Shown here piece by piece: positions 46,892 to 57,649 of a DNA stretch of 64,000 nucleotides (position 1 is its first letter; each line of letters opens with the position of its first letter). Below the pieces are notes generated by a model. It did not search any database. It was not told where the DNA came from and saw only the letters and a program-made list of their open reading frames with translations. A program made the position numbers and the translations under genes. This DNA comes from Tricholoma matsutake (taxonomy: Eukaryota > Basidiomycota > Agaricomycetes > Agaricales > Tricholomataceae): NCBI GenBank assembly GCA_026075535.2, contig AP026546.1, positions 10,850,001-10,914,000 on the forward strand, given 5' to 3'.

Positions 46892-47840
46892 ATCGAGGAG
46901 GGAAGCACAGTATCCTGTTATGCCAGGACCATCATCATTAACTTAATCAAAAAAAATCAACGCTTACCATTTCACTAGGCACGTGACATTAGAGGGGCCT
47001 AGATCTTGCTTGCAGTCGTGATCACAATTCATGCATAGATGCCATTTCACCAAGGGTCACCAATACAACCACAACTATGAAGTCACAAAAAACAGCTTGG
47101 ATTTCTCCAAAAGTGGACAAGCAATCTTTCACCCTTTGTCTTTATTGGCTGGATTTTGAACTTTAAGTCCTTAACTGCATGCCAATCCAAACAAAGACTG
47201 TCAGTATTTAAACCATCCTTTCATACCTCCCTCCAAACTCAAACCATCACAAAGTGACATTTCCCACTTGCATTTGAGATCCATTAACTGTCATATAGCT
47301 ATGGGCTCTGTTGCCTCCATCAAAGAAATAACCAATGACCTTGTCAAGAAACCATCATCACACTATAGTACTTTGGGGACTGTTTCTCCTTCTTACTGGC
47401 ATATTGCTTCCACAGACTATTCTTAAGGAATGAAGGTCTCAGAGGAATTAATCGGGACATTGTCTGGTCTGGAGATATGGTGGTTTGCAGGCTGGGGGTG
47501 AATTGCAGCTATGTTAATTTGAGCATGGGGCACAAAACAATGGCCATGCCACAGGCAGTCTCATGGTGAGTACAAACATAGTCAGAGTTCTCCAGAGGGC
47601 TTACAGTGCAATGTGCCTCCAGGTTCCTGAAAGAAATTGCACCCAACCTAGAGACAGCTGAAGAACACAGGATAGAACCTCAATTCCCAGCAGAGGTATA
47701 CATAGATTGAGGAAACCTTGGTGGGATTTGGATGTCAACTACTCTGTATTGATAACACACAATCCCAATCTCTCTCCACATCAATCACTTAACAGTTCCC
47801 ATGTAGCATAGTTATGTTTTTTTATGTCCTTTGTTGAAAG

Positions 47841-48239
47841 CTATGCCATATGCACTATCCCATGTTGGTAGCATAAAAAGACATGTGCAAAAGCTTCAGC
47901 TGGTAAACACCAATGTTGGACAGTGTTTGACAAGTGGGCATAAATAAAAGTAGAATTATTCTGTGATGCAGGATAGCATGTGGTGGCAGCATCAGAAGGA
48001 TGCATGTTGGTAGGCACAGGAAGTAGCTCCATGACAACATGAGCTTCCTGTTTCCAAACAATGCATAGAGAATGAAGGAGGAGCATAGAGATTGGCAGCA
48101 TCAAAAGATGTGCAGGTGGTGTTCCAAATCTAGGTGGGAAGATTACCAATCCTAAACAAGAAATCAGAGAGAAACACAATATTGTGATGAAGCCTGTAAG
48201 AAGGCTTTCACTTGCTAGCTTGGTGAGATATGATATCAA
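47841..48239 (-). CDS. Putative small membrane protein in the right arm
   Basis: 132 codons from ATG with two hydrophobic segments near residues 12-35 and 43-60 (LTGFITILCFSLISCLGLVI and LLMLPISMLLLHSLCIVW), followed by a soluble Cys-containing C-terminus. The left-arm counterpart (38,009-38,203) lacks about 190 bp that encode both hydrophobic segments. Function unknown; coding status is uncertain because it lies in a repeat. Confidence 0.35.
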   Translation of the reverse strand: MISYLTKLASESLLTGFITILCFSLISCLGLVIFPPRFGTPPAHLLMLPISMLLLHSLCIVWKQEAHVVMELLPVPTNMHPSDAATTCYPASQNNSTFIYAHLSNTVQHWCLPAEAFAHVFLCYQHGIVHMA

Positions 48240-48689
48240 TCAATAGGCATGGTATGCATACCTTCATGCAATCCAGGATGGCAGAGAAGATAACATGTCC
48301 AGAAGATAACCTTCATCCAGAAAGACCTGTGGAGAGTTCTCTCCTACGGTTTTACTCAACTAAGTTAGGCTTGACTTAGGGGTAATACAATAATGACTTG
48401 GACGACTTGAAGAAGTTGAAGTTGAAGTTTGGGGTTCAACATTTACTTGTTAATCATTGTTAAGCATGTTATGTAATGTTGTGACTGGCACAACAACTTG
48501 AACTTGAAGCTGTCACTGTCATTCTTCACAACTCCCTTCAGCTTCAACATTGAGAATCAAGTTTTCACCCTGAGAACTTCAGGAGAGATCTCTCTGCAGG
48601 TTATTTAGGATGAAACTTGGCTTCAAACATTCACATGTATCCTTCTCAATGAACATCGTAAGTCCAAGTTCATTCCCACTGGTACCAAC

Positions 48690-49275
48690 AGCTAATGAAT
48701 GCATGGTTGTCAAGTAATGCCCTCTGTATGCCTTGCAGGGTGTCTCATGCTAAATGAATGAGGCTCAATTTCAATTGCACATCTCAGGATGCTGCCATAC
48801 TCCCTCTCACTAGTCTTCTGCAAGCTCTTGCAAGGCTTATACCTTGCAGGGTGTTTTGTGCTAAGTGAACGAGGCTTGATTTCAATTGCACGTCTCAGGA
48901 TGTTGCCAAACTCCCTTTTGCTAGTCTTGCATAAGCTATTGCAAATCTCAGCTCCCCTTCTCATGTCAGATGAGTGAGTCTTTCCTTCTGAACACATGGT
49001 TTTCTAGTGATGCCATCCATATGGTGTTTCATGCTAAGTGAACAAGGCTTGATTTCACTTGTGCATCTCAGGATGCTGCACATCCCCTTTCACTAGTCAT
49101 GCGCAAGCCTTTGCAAGGTTCAACTTCTCTTCCCATGTCAGATGAAAAATCCTTGTCTTCTGAACGCACAGTCATCTGGTGATGCCCTCTATATGCCTCG
49201 CAGGGTGTTTCATGCTAAATGAACTAGGCTCAATTTCATTGTGCATCTCAGGATGCTGCCAAATTCCCCTTTGCC
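48690..49275 (-). repeat. Array of ~180-bp repeats in the right arm
   Basis: Mirror copy of the array at 36,916-37,555, same unit order, in opposite orientation. The minus frame 48,710-48,997 stays open across two units with the repeated CKTSKREF and IEPHSFSMRHPARH peptides. Confidence 0.88.
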
Positions 49276-50082
49276 TACCCACCCACTTGTAGTCATTGCC
49301 TTTTCAGGATGTAGCTGATGTCATTGTTTCTCTGCTTTGTCAATCCATCTAGTTTTTGAGGGAGACATTATGGAAATCACAATTATAGGAACATTTTCAC
49401 CATCACTCTCTTCCATCACTTTAATCTCATTGTCCTTTTTTATTTTTCACACTTCACCAGGCCTGCAATACCTCCACCCACAATATTCCAACTACTACTG
49501 TGAAGTTTTTCAAGATCCTGACCACCACTTTATGCTTTTGGTCTTACGTGGTGATTGAGTGACATCCTCACTTCTCCTCCTGTTCGCTGAGGTAGATGGG
49601 GAGACAGCCTCATTTGCTGTTCCTCTCCGGGGGAAAGTGTTCAGTCCCTCAATAATTCTCACCTATTATCAATCCTCACTTGTTGTTCTATTTTGTTAGG
49701 CCAATGATTTTTATTGATTGAGTCAAGTCATTGACAGGATGTTCATACCAAGGTCAGAAAAAGAATTGCACCTTAGAAGTGTTCCGTCCTGCTACTCTCG
49801 CTGTGTTGCAGACCCTGGATTTCTGTCATTTCGTTATGTCAGGTCCTCCTTGATCTTTCCTCAATTTCTGCCAAATCAGTGATGTCATCAATTAAACATG
49901 ATGAATCAGTGAGGTCATCCATTTTAGACATGACAAAAGGGTGACATCATCGATTTGGACGCAACCATAAGGTTGCAAAATGCAGTTTGAATTATGGGAA
50001 CTCTTGGCGGACACTTGGGCAGTGTCAACTTTGAGTCAATAGGGAGTAAGTCATAGTAAGTGCTACATATTTGCAGATGATT

Positions 50083-50328
50083 TCACATTTGTGCTAACAA
50101 TGCTGTATGATTAGCTGCCCACTCAAAAGTGAACATAGACCCATCTGCATTGTATGTGTCGCTATGCATGCTGGAGATCTGTTTATGCTCTCTATTATGA
50201 GGAATATATGTGCCCCTGGATTGTACACCAATTGGCATAGCAGGTGTTCTTGCTTGCATTTTTTTGTTGTTGTTTTGCTGAAGTATGATGGACATCAGTT
50301 TAGGGCAGAGGTGTTTATGCCACACCAA
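50083..50328 (-). pseudogene. Unassigned coding fragment spanning the right-arm edge
   Basis: 82 codons with GTYIPHNREHKQ and SDTYNADGSMFTFEWAANHT. The second half is inside the right arm, and a similar peptide can be read from the left arm near 35,710-35,790 (plus). The first half is matched by 12,483-12,779. No family recognised. Confidence 0.35.
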
Positions 50329-50568
50329 TGGTCATCTGACTGTAACTACAATTATTTTCTCATTGCAGATGGTTTCCACGATCAATGGAGATATTAAGGG
50401 GGTGGTAGTATTGTTCAGCCCTTCTGCCTCAGCAACATAAGCTTTGGCAGCATGCAGTTCTTTATCAGCCTGTTGTACTGCCTTCTCCATCTGCTTTATT
50501 CATTCCTTTTTAGTTGCTAGCTCATCCACATTTGTTTCATCAAGCTCTTTGAGCTGTGAATTGGCATT

Positions 50569-52046
50569 TCATAGGCCACCCATGATCTTTGTGACATACT
50601 TGTTGGCCTCCCAAAACTTGCTGCCAAGCACCCATTCAGCCTTTTCAGCTCTCCATGGCTTGAGTTCCCCTTCTGCCACAGTCAGCCTCTTCTCTAGCTG
50701 TCTGGCATGAGCACCATCTTCTTCTATGTCCTTGGTCCTCCTCTCTGCCACCTCTGCTTTCTCTTCCAACTCTTTGATGATCACTTTCTCAACCATCCGG
50801 TCTTTCCATCACTCCTTATTCTTTGCCCTCTCTTCTGTCTCCTCATCCAGTGCCTTCTCAGTCTCATCTTTCTCTCCTATGCATTTAGCCACCTCCTCCT
50901 TAAGTGCATCCACCATATCCTCCAATTCTGCCTTTTCCTTTATCCACACTCTAACCAATGAAGTATCAGAGCTGACCGATTACAATTTACAAGACACTTA
51001 CATCCTGTTCACAAACCATTCTATCTCACATTTGTTCTTCGGCTGCAGCCATTGTCTGGATTTTGCTGTGAGTTCATCATCGAGGGTTTCAGTGCACACT
51101 ATAGCAGTGCTTGCCCTGCTTGCCCTCCAACATCTTCCTCCACATCCCCCAAAGCTGTCCCACCAGCACTTGCCCTTCTCCCTCTGCCACCAGTGGAAGC
51201 CAAAGCAACAACCATTGGCCCTGCCTTTTTCTCCTCTTCAAGCCTCCTCTCAATCTATCCATGAGCACCTCATTCTCCTCCTGCAACCTCCAATGCAGCC
51301 CATTCTGATAATGATTCACACTAAATCATCTGACATTCCTGGTGCACCTGCACTGAAACCCATTGCAGGATCAAATGTCATATTAATGCAATGATGCATC
51401 ATTAAATCATGGGAGGATGCAGTAGAGATAAAGGATGCACAATCACTGACACCTGTCTCATTGTATGGAGACAGGTTTACTGGCACTGGGGCCCATTGGT
51501 GGACTGATTGCTGTCTTCCTGAGGTAGGCAAGGCAGACTCCAAATCAGATGACCCTGGCAACAGGAGGACGGTTTGTGCCAAGCGATGTGATGCACATGG
51601 ACTGTGGCCTGCTCCTGTCATGACACAACCTCTGCGAAGGCTGATTGTAGATTCGTTCTAGCTCTAGAGCTGGGACAAGATCCCAGCGTAGAATCAGCGA
51701 TGCTTGGAGTGGCTGGGTTGAGGTTGTTCCACAGATGAGGGGTCAGGAATTTGAGATGGGGATGGGTTGTCGAGTTGATTACAGAGAGAAGGAAGGAGCG
51801 GCATTGAGTGTGAGGAGTTAATGGCTCTTTGTGGCTGTGGTCTTCTGTTGGATGTTGCTCATGTTCATATGTGCTCTCTTGTGGATCTGGGGTGGCAAGT
51901 AACTCATTGGCAGGGGGAACGTCGAATTGGGCACAGGGTTGGGGGAAGGCTGGTGTTGGAGTAAAGGCTAGTGGAGATGTAGCAAGTCTTCTGCCTATAG
52001 CTATGGCAGGGACAGTGATAGTGATCACCTGAGCCTGTATGTACAT
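50569..52046 (-). pseudogene. Coiled-coil protein of fungal type, frame-shifted
   Basis: Four minus-strand frames follow one another in element-like order: 51,618-52,046 (Pro-rich, then IADSTLGSCPSSRARTNLQS), 51,316-51,621 (SDLESALPTSGRQQSVHQW), 51,089-51,319 (LQEENEVLMDRLRGGLKRR, helical) and 50,569-50,796 (a strong coiled coil with HARQLEKRLTVAEGELK and ending FWEANKYVTKIMGGL). I know this order from Agaricomycete multicopy hypothetical proteins; the function is unknown. Each junction needs a frame change or an intron. Confidence 0.45.
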
Positions 52047-52109
52047 GTGACTGTCTACTAACTAGATGGTCACATGACCTGGAGTAGGTGTGCCCACACA
52101 CTCTACTCC
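51973..52109 (+). repeat. 137-bp direct repeat, copy 1
   Basis: Aligns without gaps with 54,772-54,908. It contains CTGCCTATAGCTATGGCAGG and ends with a hairpin-capable GGAGTAGGTGTG..CTCTACTCC. The two copies differ mainly by TG/CA versus CG-type transitions. Confidence 0.85.
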
Positions 52110-52710
52110 TTTTGCCCACCTCCAAAACAGGCAATGACCTCATCACCACAGGAAAAAATGCAAAACAATAAGTAGGAATAATATAGACAAAAGAATTCTA
52201 TGGTTGGTATCAAAAATAAAGTAAAGAAAAACTCAACAAGGAGGTATCCATCCCAATGCCCAAAGGGCCTTACTCAAGTCAGCAAGCTGGGGGTCTTTAT
52301 CCCAGTCTAGCTTCAGAACAGGAGCAGGAGTAGGGGTTGCTCCAAAGGGAACAATGACAATAGGTTTTCCTGGTCCTACACCAGAAGGGTGATGTTGGGT
52401 GATAAATGCTTTAGGCTGGTCAAAAAATGGAAGAGCTGGTTGAAAAGATCTACAAGATGAAAAAATATTTGACAGGGGTCATCGTCGAACAGTGTCATAT
52501 CATTGAACATGCCTGCATAAGGCCCAAAAGAGACCCAGGAGATTTGATCAAAGACCTGAGAGGTCTTGTGGGGATGCAGGTGCAGCAGGTGGGGGAATGG
52601 GGAGGGATTCCATGTCTTCTGCCCAGTCAAAATGTGCAGGAGGTGGCGAAACAGCTGGTTTAGGGCTGAGCTGGGATGAACTGGGGTATATGGGGATGCA
52701 GGTGGCAACA

Positions 52711-52884
52711 GCACAAGGCCAGCCTCATAATTTCTCCTTTCTGAAATATAGTTAGAAATTCTTTGTGAAATATTATATTTGAGACTAAATTTCTGTTTGT
52801 AGAAATTTAGTCTCAAATATAATATTTCACAAAGAATTTCTAACTATATTTCAGAAAGGAGAAATTATGAGGCTGGCCTTGTGC
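52711..52884. repeat. Perfect palindrome, 84-bp arms, 6-bp loop
   Basis: 52,711-52,794 is the exact reverse complement of 52,801-52,884, with GTTTGT between. Arms begin GCACAAGGCCAGCCTCATAA. No mismatch was found by hand. Flanks show no target duplication. It would form a very stable cruciform or RNA hairpin. Confidence 0.97.
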
Positions 52885-53393
52885 AGGGAGCTTCCTTGTG
52901 TGTAGACAATGTAGGTGGGGGCATAGATGACATGGAAATGCAGGTGGATATTGGCATCATCGTCTGTGATGTAGTAGGGGCAGTGGGGGGCTCAGGGTGT
53001 CAAGCAGGATTTACGGGAATGAGCTGGGGGAGCACCAATGGTCCAGGGAGCATGTGCCATCAATTTTCAGGTGCCAGGTTTCGTTCTGAGAGTGGCAGGA
53101 GGGGGGGGAGCAGGGGTCATTAAATATGACATGGTAGTTTTGCCAGGTGGTTCGATGATTTTGATGGGGGTCTGTGGGACAAGATAGGGATGCTGGGAGG
53201 TGTTCTGGGCTTTCATTTGGAGTCCTGGAGTGAGCAGGGTCATTCTGTTGAGTAAACAACGTGTTTTGACAAGCACATTTGCTTGTCCTCGTGCAACGTC
53301 ATTTGTTGGGCTATAGACTGTTTATATGCATCATTTGGGGCCTAGCACTTAGTATACAGAGTGGTAGCAGTCATCTGGCAGCTAGTCATCACC

Positions 53394-54636
53394 CTAGTAG
53401 TCGTTCCATGGGTGGTTGCAACAGTTTTCAATGCCATTGTAGGTTGTGACATGGTGGCAGAACAGTGGGGCTCTGGGCTTGAGAGGATGGGCTGGGGAGT
53501 TATCAGGGGTGCTGTAGGTTGAGCTGGCAGTGAGTGCCATCATTTGGGAGCTGTTGTGGGCAGGTTTGAAGCAGTGGTGGCTGTCAACATCATTGACAGC
53601 ATTGATGGCAGCATCGACGTGGCTGATGGGTGTCATCAACGGTGCTGTGGCAACAGTGAGGGTTGGGCTGGGTGGTTTGACAAGAGTCTGGGTGGCCATT
53701 TCATTGGTTTTAGGTGTGGCTTGGGTACTGAAGCCAATGGTGGTGGTAATGTTGGTCTGGGAATTGGTGTTGATGGTGATAGCAGTGTCAATTTGGGTCT
53801 CGACCTCCTCCAGGAGAACTGGTTTAAAGATGAGTGCATGCACATGGGCTGCCATCGATAGTGCTGTGTCCTTCTGTGAGCCACTTTTGTTGTTCCTTGT
53901 CCTTCCCATGCTGTATTCCAAGCTCAAAGCCATCTACTTGTCCTCTCTTGCATGCCTCTTCTACCTTCTCTTCTACCATCTTCCATCCTGCACTGTACCC
54001 TTCCTTGCATCCCTCTGACCACTTCTTACATCCTTCCCCATATCCTTCTTCATAGCCATCTTCTTTTCCTTCTTCCTTCCCTGTTTTCCTTCCAGTTCTG
54101 TGTCCTTCTTTGAACCCTTCCTGGTACCTGTCTAGTCTTGCATCTTCTAGTAGTTTTTGTACTTCCTCATGGCTGTAGGTAAATGAGCTTGTGTCTGGTG
54201 ATGATGCAGCAGTGGCAGTGTTGATACTTGTCGCATTGCTGGCATTGTTTGTGGTTGGGTTTGCTGTAGTTTCTGCTGTAGTAGATAGTGGGACTGTGTA
54301 TAAAGCAGGTTTTGGTGCTGTTTTGCTTGTGTGAGTGTCAGTGGCAGTGGTGTTGCTAGGTAACAACATTGTCAATGGAGCCATAGTTGCACTTGGGGCC
54401 ATTGTGCTTGATGCCATTGTTATGGCATTTATGGCTGCAAGATTCACATCCAGTTGCGTGTTTTCATGCCATTTCTTCTTCTGAGTGTGTTTGCCTTGTC
54501 CTGAACCTGGCATGCTGAGTGTAATGTAGTAACTGAAGAAGAGACTGATAGGCTGGTTCTGTGACTGGTTCTGTGGTTCCATGGACTGGGTTCTGGGTGC
54601 TGGGCCAAGAGACTTGAGACTAAAAGCTGGAAGCAA
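53394..54636 (-). pseudogene. Gly/Glu-periodic repetitive protein, two overlapping frames
   Basis: Frame 53,824-54,636 has a basic N-terminus, a long Thr/Ala/Asn-rich low-complexity region and a C-terminal half with periodic aromatic-x-Glu-Gly repeats (YQEGFKEGHRTGRKTG, GYEEGYGEGCKK, KEGYSAGWK), ending in GFELGIQHGKDKEQQKW. Frame 53,394-53,933 overlaps it in another register and continues with a Thr/Pro/Asn-rich tail. Such EG-repeat proteins are common unknowns in Agaricomycetes. The frame change suggests inactivation or an unseen intron. Confidence 0.45.
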
Positions 54637-54771
54637 AGAGCTTGATGCGAGCTATGTGTTGTGACGTGGTGGCACACGAGACAAAATAAAGCAAGAGTGA
54701 CAAGAATAGAACTAAGCAGAAATAGACTAAGCAGCAATGCATGCATTGAATCGTGCTCTCATCACCAACAT

Positions 54772-54908
54772 GGAGACATAGCGAGTCTCCTGCCTATAGC
54801 TATGGCAGGGACAGTGATAGTGATCACCTGAGCCTCTATGTACATGTGACTGTCTACTGACTACATGGTTACGTGACCTGGAGTAGGTGTTCCCACACAC
54901 ACTACTCC
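54772..54908 (+). repeat. 137-bp direct repeat, copy 2
   Basis: Second copy of 51,973-52,109, 2.8 kb away in the same orientation. The pair brackets the palindrome and the EG-repeat protein. Confidence 0.85.
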
Positions 54909-56149
54909 ACTAGTGACATTGCAGGGGAGGAGAATGCAGAGAAAAGAACACCAGGAGACAGTTGTGCAGCTTGACCATTGCATTGATTTGGGTAGGGTTT
55001 TGGATCCCCACCATCTGATGAGAATGTTGCTTCACTTCAATCTTGAGATTCAGCATGTTTGTCTGTAGATTAGCCATCTGCAGATGGGACTTGATTCAAG
55101 TTCCACTCAACATCTGAGTGGGGAGGCAAAATATGGACATCTGTGATATCCATCAAATGGATATCTGTGTCATGCTTAGAATATTATTGTTCTTCATCTA
55201 CCATTCCAGATTTGCCACTGGGGTGCAAAGTAGTGACTACTGGCAATGCTGTATTTGATTGAGGCAGAGGGATGGCATGCTCTCCTGCTCAAGTCTCTTT
55301 GACGGAACAAAAAAGGTATAAAATTCAATTCACAGAGAAATGTTGACAGCTTTGTTGATGTCTGAGCACTGATTCCAGGGACCTGGATCAGTGTGACACA
55401 TGCTAAAGAAAAAGAGATGGGAATGTTGAATTCAGCACAGGTGAACGCTAGTGACAGTGGAGGAGATAAGAATGCAGAGGAAAGACCCAGAGAGGATTGT
55501 GCAGCTGCTTGACCACACCGTCATCACATTAGATATATGATGTCCACTACAGATTGAATTAGTATATGTAACATGAAGAATGCTGGCAGTTTTCACAGAA
55601 CAGTTGGCAGAAAAAACTTTAATATGAATTGAAGAAGGTGCACTGAGAGGTGCACTGAGAGGTGCTGTGCTGAATGCTGAACAGGTGCTGCTCTGTGCAC
55701 TGGTGCTATGCTGACAAGTCACTGGTGGGCACAGCATCAATGCCAGCGACAGCCCAGCACCACTGCCAATGTAAGCAGACAGGGGATTCTTTTTCTCCAG
55801 GAGGAAATCTGGCAAACACGAGGAGAAAATAACACTTTTCATGCATGATTTACCAGGCCAATATTAGGAAAATATAACTTATATTCACCCCAGATTTCTG
55901 ATTTGCTCTCACAGGGAATATAACAATTTTCTCCTTGGCAAAAATCATGGGGAAATCATGAGAAAATAAGTTCTTTTCACTTCAAATTCCCTTTTATTTC
56001 CCTCCATAAAGATGACTTGGGCAGATTGCAGAGAATATCAAGTGAATATTACTTATTTTCACTTGTTTTTCCCTACTTGAAAAAGTGTAATTTTCTCCAC
56101 TTTTCTCTGTATTTTCTCTGAGGAAAAACTTTGCCCTGCCTGTTGTGTA
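54909..56149. other. No gene recognised; fold-back-like segment at 55,790-56,130
   Basis: Short frames only. At 55,827-55,845 the word GGAGAAAATAACACTTTTC is matched inverted, imperfectly, by the AAAAAGTGTAATTTTCTCC stretch at about 56,080-56,098; both sides contain further TTTTCTCC words, so a degenerate MITE is possible. Confidence 0.4.
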
Positions 56150-57300
56150 TCCATCCTGAACATAAACTGTGGTTCATTCTTCAAGGCAAAGATGGTTTTT
56201 ATGAGGATCATAACTGCCCCTTTGGGTGCTCTTTGTTGAGCAGCAATTGCAAATTTGAGCATGGACATATGGTCCTCTGAGGGTGTGGGGCCTATTGTAA
56301 AGTATGAGGATAATATTGATGTTTTCCACTTCCCTACCTCTGGGGGCATTCAGCCCAACAGATCTTTCATACCTTACACTTATGCTTATAACCATGCAGA
56401 AGCTGCATTGACTCTCCCTGTTTCCCTTGGCACCAGGAGAAGGGTCAGGACTTCAATGTCTGTTTCACATACATTGGTTTCTTCTAATCAATAAGTCAGC
56501 CTCCCCAAAGCTAAGCATCTAAAATTCCTCTCACAGGTAAATTCCTTTATTGCTTCTTATGTGAGTGGTCAATGCCAGATGCTTGATATCATGACAATTC
56601 ATGGGTCCCTCTGCCACATTGCCATTGTTTACCCACATGGTCGTACTTGTCTCCCATCCCTCTCTAATTTTATTACTACCTTCAAAGGTGATTCCATTAC
56701 CTGTGGTCTTCCCTCCCCTCTCTCTCTAATTTTTATTTTGCTACCTTCAAAGGCAATTCCTTTGCCCACTGTTTCCCTCCCTTTCCTAATCACAGACTTA
56801 AAATGGTAGTCAATAACTCTTGCTATCCCACACTCTGTCAGGTCTCTTGTTCCCTGAGGACCACCTACTGACCTGGGCCTCTATGTGGATGCTTCTACAT
56901 CCTAGGGTATCAGCATCATCTATGGTGACAGGTGGGATGCCTGGAAGTCTATCAATGGTTGGGCAGGACTTTTTAGAGATATTGGATGGCTGGAAGGTGT
57001 CACTCTTGAACTTCTCATGTACATGCTGGAAGAGCAGGGTGTACAGGACTCCCACATCATTCTCCATTTGGGCAATCATGGTGCATTGGTGCTTTTGACA
57101 AGGGTCAAAGCAGGAACTTCAAAATCAACCTCTCCATACAATGCTCCTCAACTGTGCTTGCTGCCTCTAACATTTCCATCTCGGTTGCCTATATTGAATT
57201 AAAGCAGAACCCAGCTGACCTGATATTGCATGGTATCACAGGGCCTGCTGCTAATCAGCTCCTTTCCTCATTCCCGCTCACACAAGAGCTTCAACCTTTC
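56150..57300 (+). pseudogene. RT and RNase H of an Ngaro/DIRS-like retroelement
   Basis: RT remnants in shifting frames include NCPFGCS near 56,210, EGVGPIVKYEDN (56,279-56,320; the catalytic box, second Asp changed to Asn), KGQDFNVCFTYIGF and IHGSLCHIAIVYPHGRTCLPSLSNFI (56,600-56,690). RNase H follows, with DLGLYVDASTS, GWAGLFRDIGWLEGV and LEEQGVQDSHIILHLGNHG (56,870-57,085). This RT-RNase H pair followed by a tyrosine recombinase is the arrangement of YR retrotransposons in Agaricomycetes. Multiple stops and frameshifts. Confidence 0.75.
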
Positions 57301-57649
57301 CTTGCCCATGTTTAGATACAACTCATGGGTGCCTGCAGTAGTATGTCCTGCTGTGAGCGAAGAGAAGGAGTCACTGTCAAAGAAGAAATCCAAAATCTCT
57401 GCCCCCAAACCTGTCCAGCATTCACACACCCTCCCTTATTCATCAGCTGCTCCACCATGCATCTCCTCATCCCAAACAAAAGTTCCTTGTAAACCCCCAT
57501 TAGGTCGTGAGATCATCCCTAATCCTCTCTGCCCCTTTGTTGCTGCATCGGACTGACTCTGATGCTGGTCTACCCCACACTCTCTTGCTTTCAAACAACA
57601 AGTCTGCAACACCCTATCTGCTGATGCTGCCAAGGCAGCGTTCAAAATG

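Larger units (their letters stand above)
46892..50180 (-). repeat. Right arm of the large inverted repeat (~3.3 kb)
   Basis: Reverse complement of 35,682-39,388. The outer edge at 50,171-50,180 (GGAGATCT side) pairs with AGATCTC at 35,682. Beyond this, similarity between the two flanks stops, but the right flank resembles 12,525-12,560. No target duplication is visible at the outer edges, so the ends are not proven transposon ends. Confidence 0.9.

Noticed and set aside
35682..50180. Inverted arms as proven terminal repeats of one transposon
   Set aside because: No target duplication at the outer edges; the right flank shares further sequence with another copy at 12.5 kb, so the outer boundary may just be where the left copy breaks. 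Kept as a candidate only.
50726..51394. 222-codon plus-strand ORF
   Set aside because: Ser/Leu/His-rich antisense of the coiled-coil protein on the minus strand, whose own translation has family-like motifs.
52376..52816. Minus-strand ORF of 146 codons
   Set aside because: Its first 35 codons come from the palindrome, so the open frame is partly created by the inverted copy; the rest has no recognisable motif.
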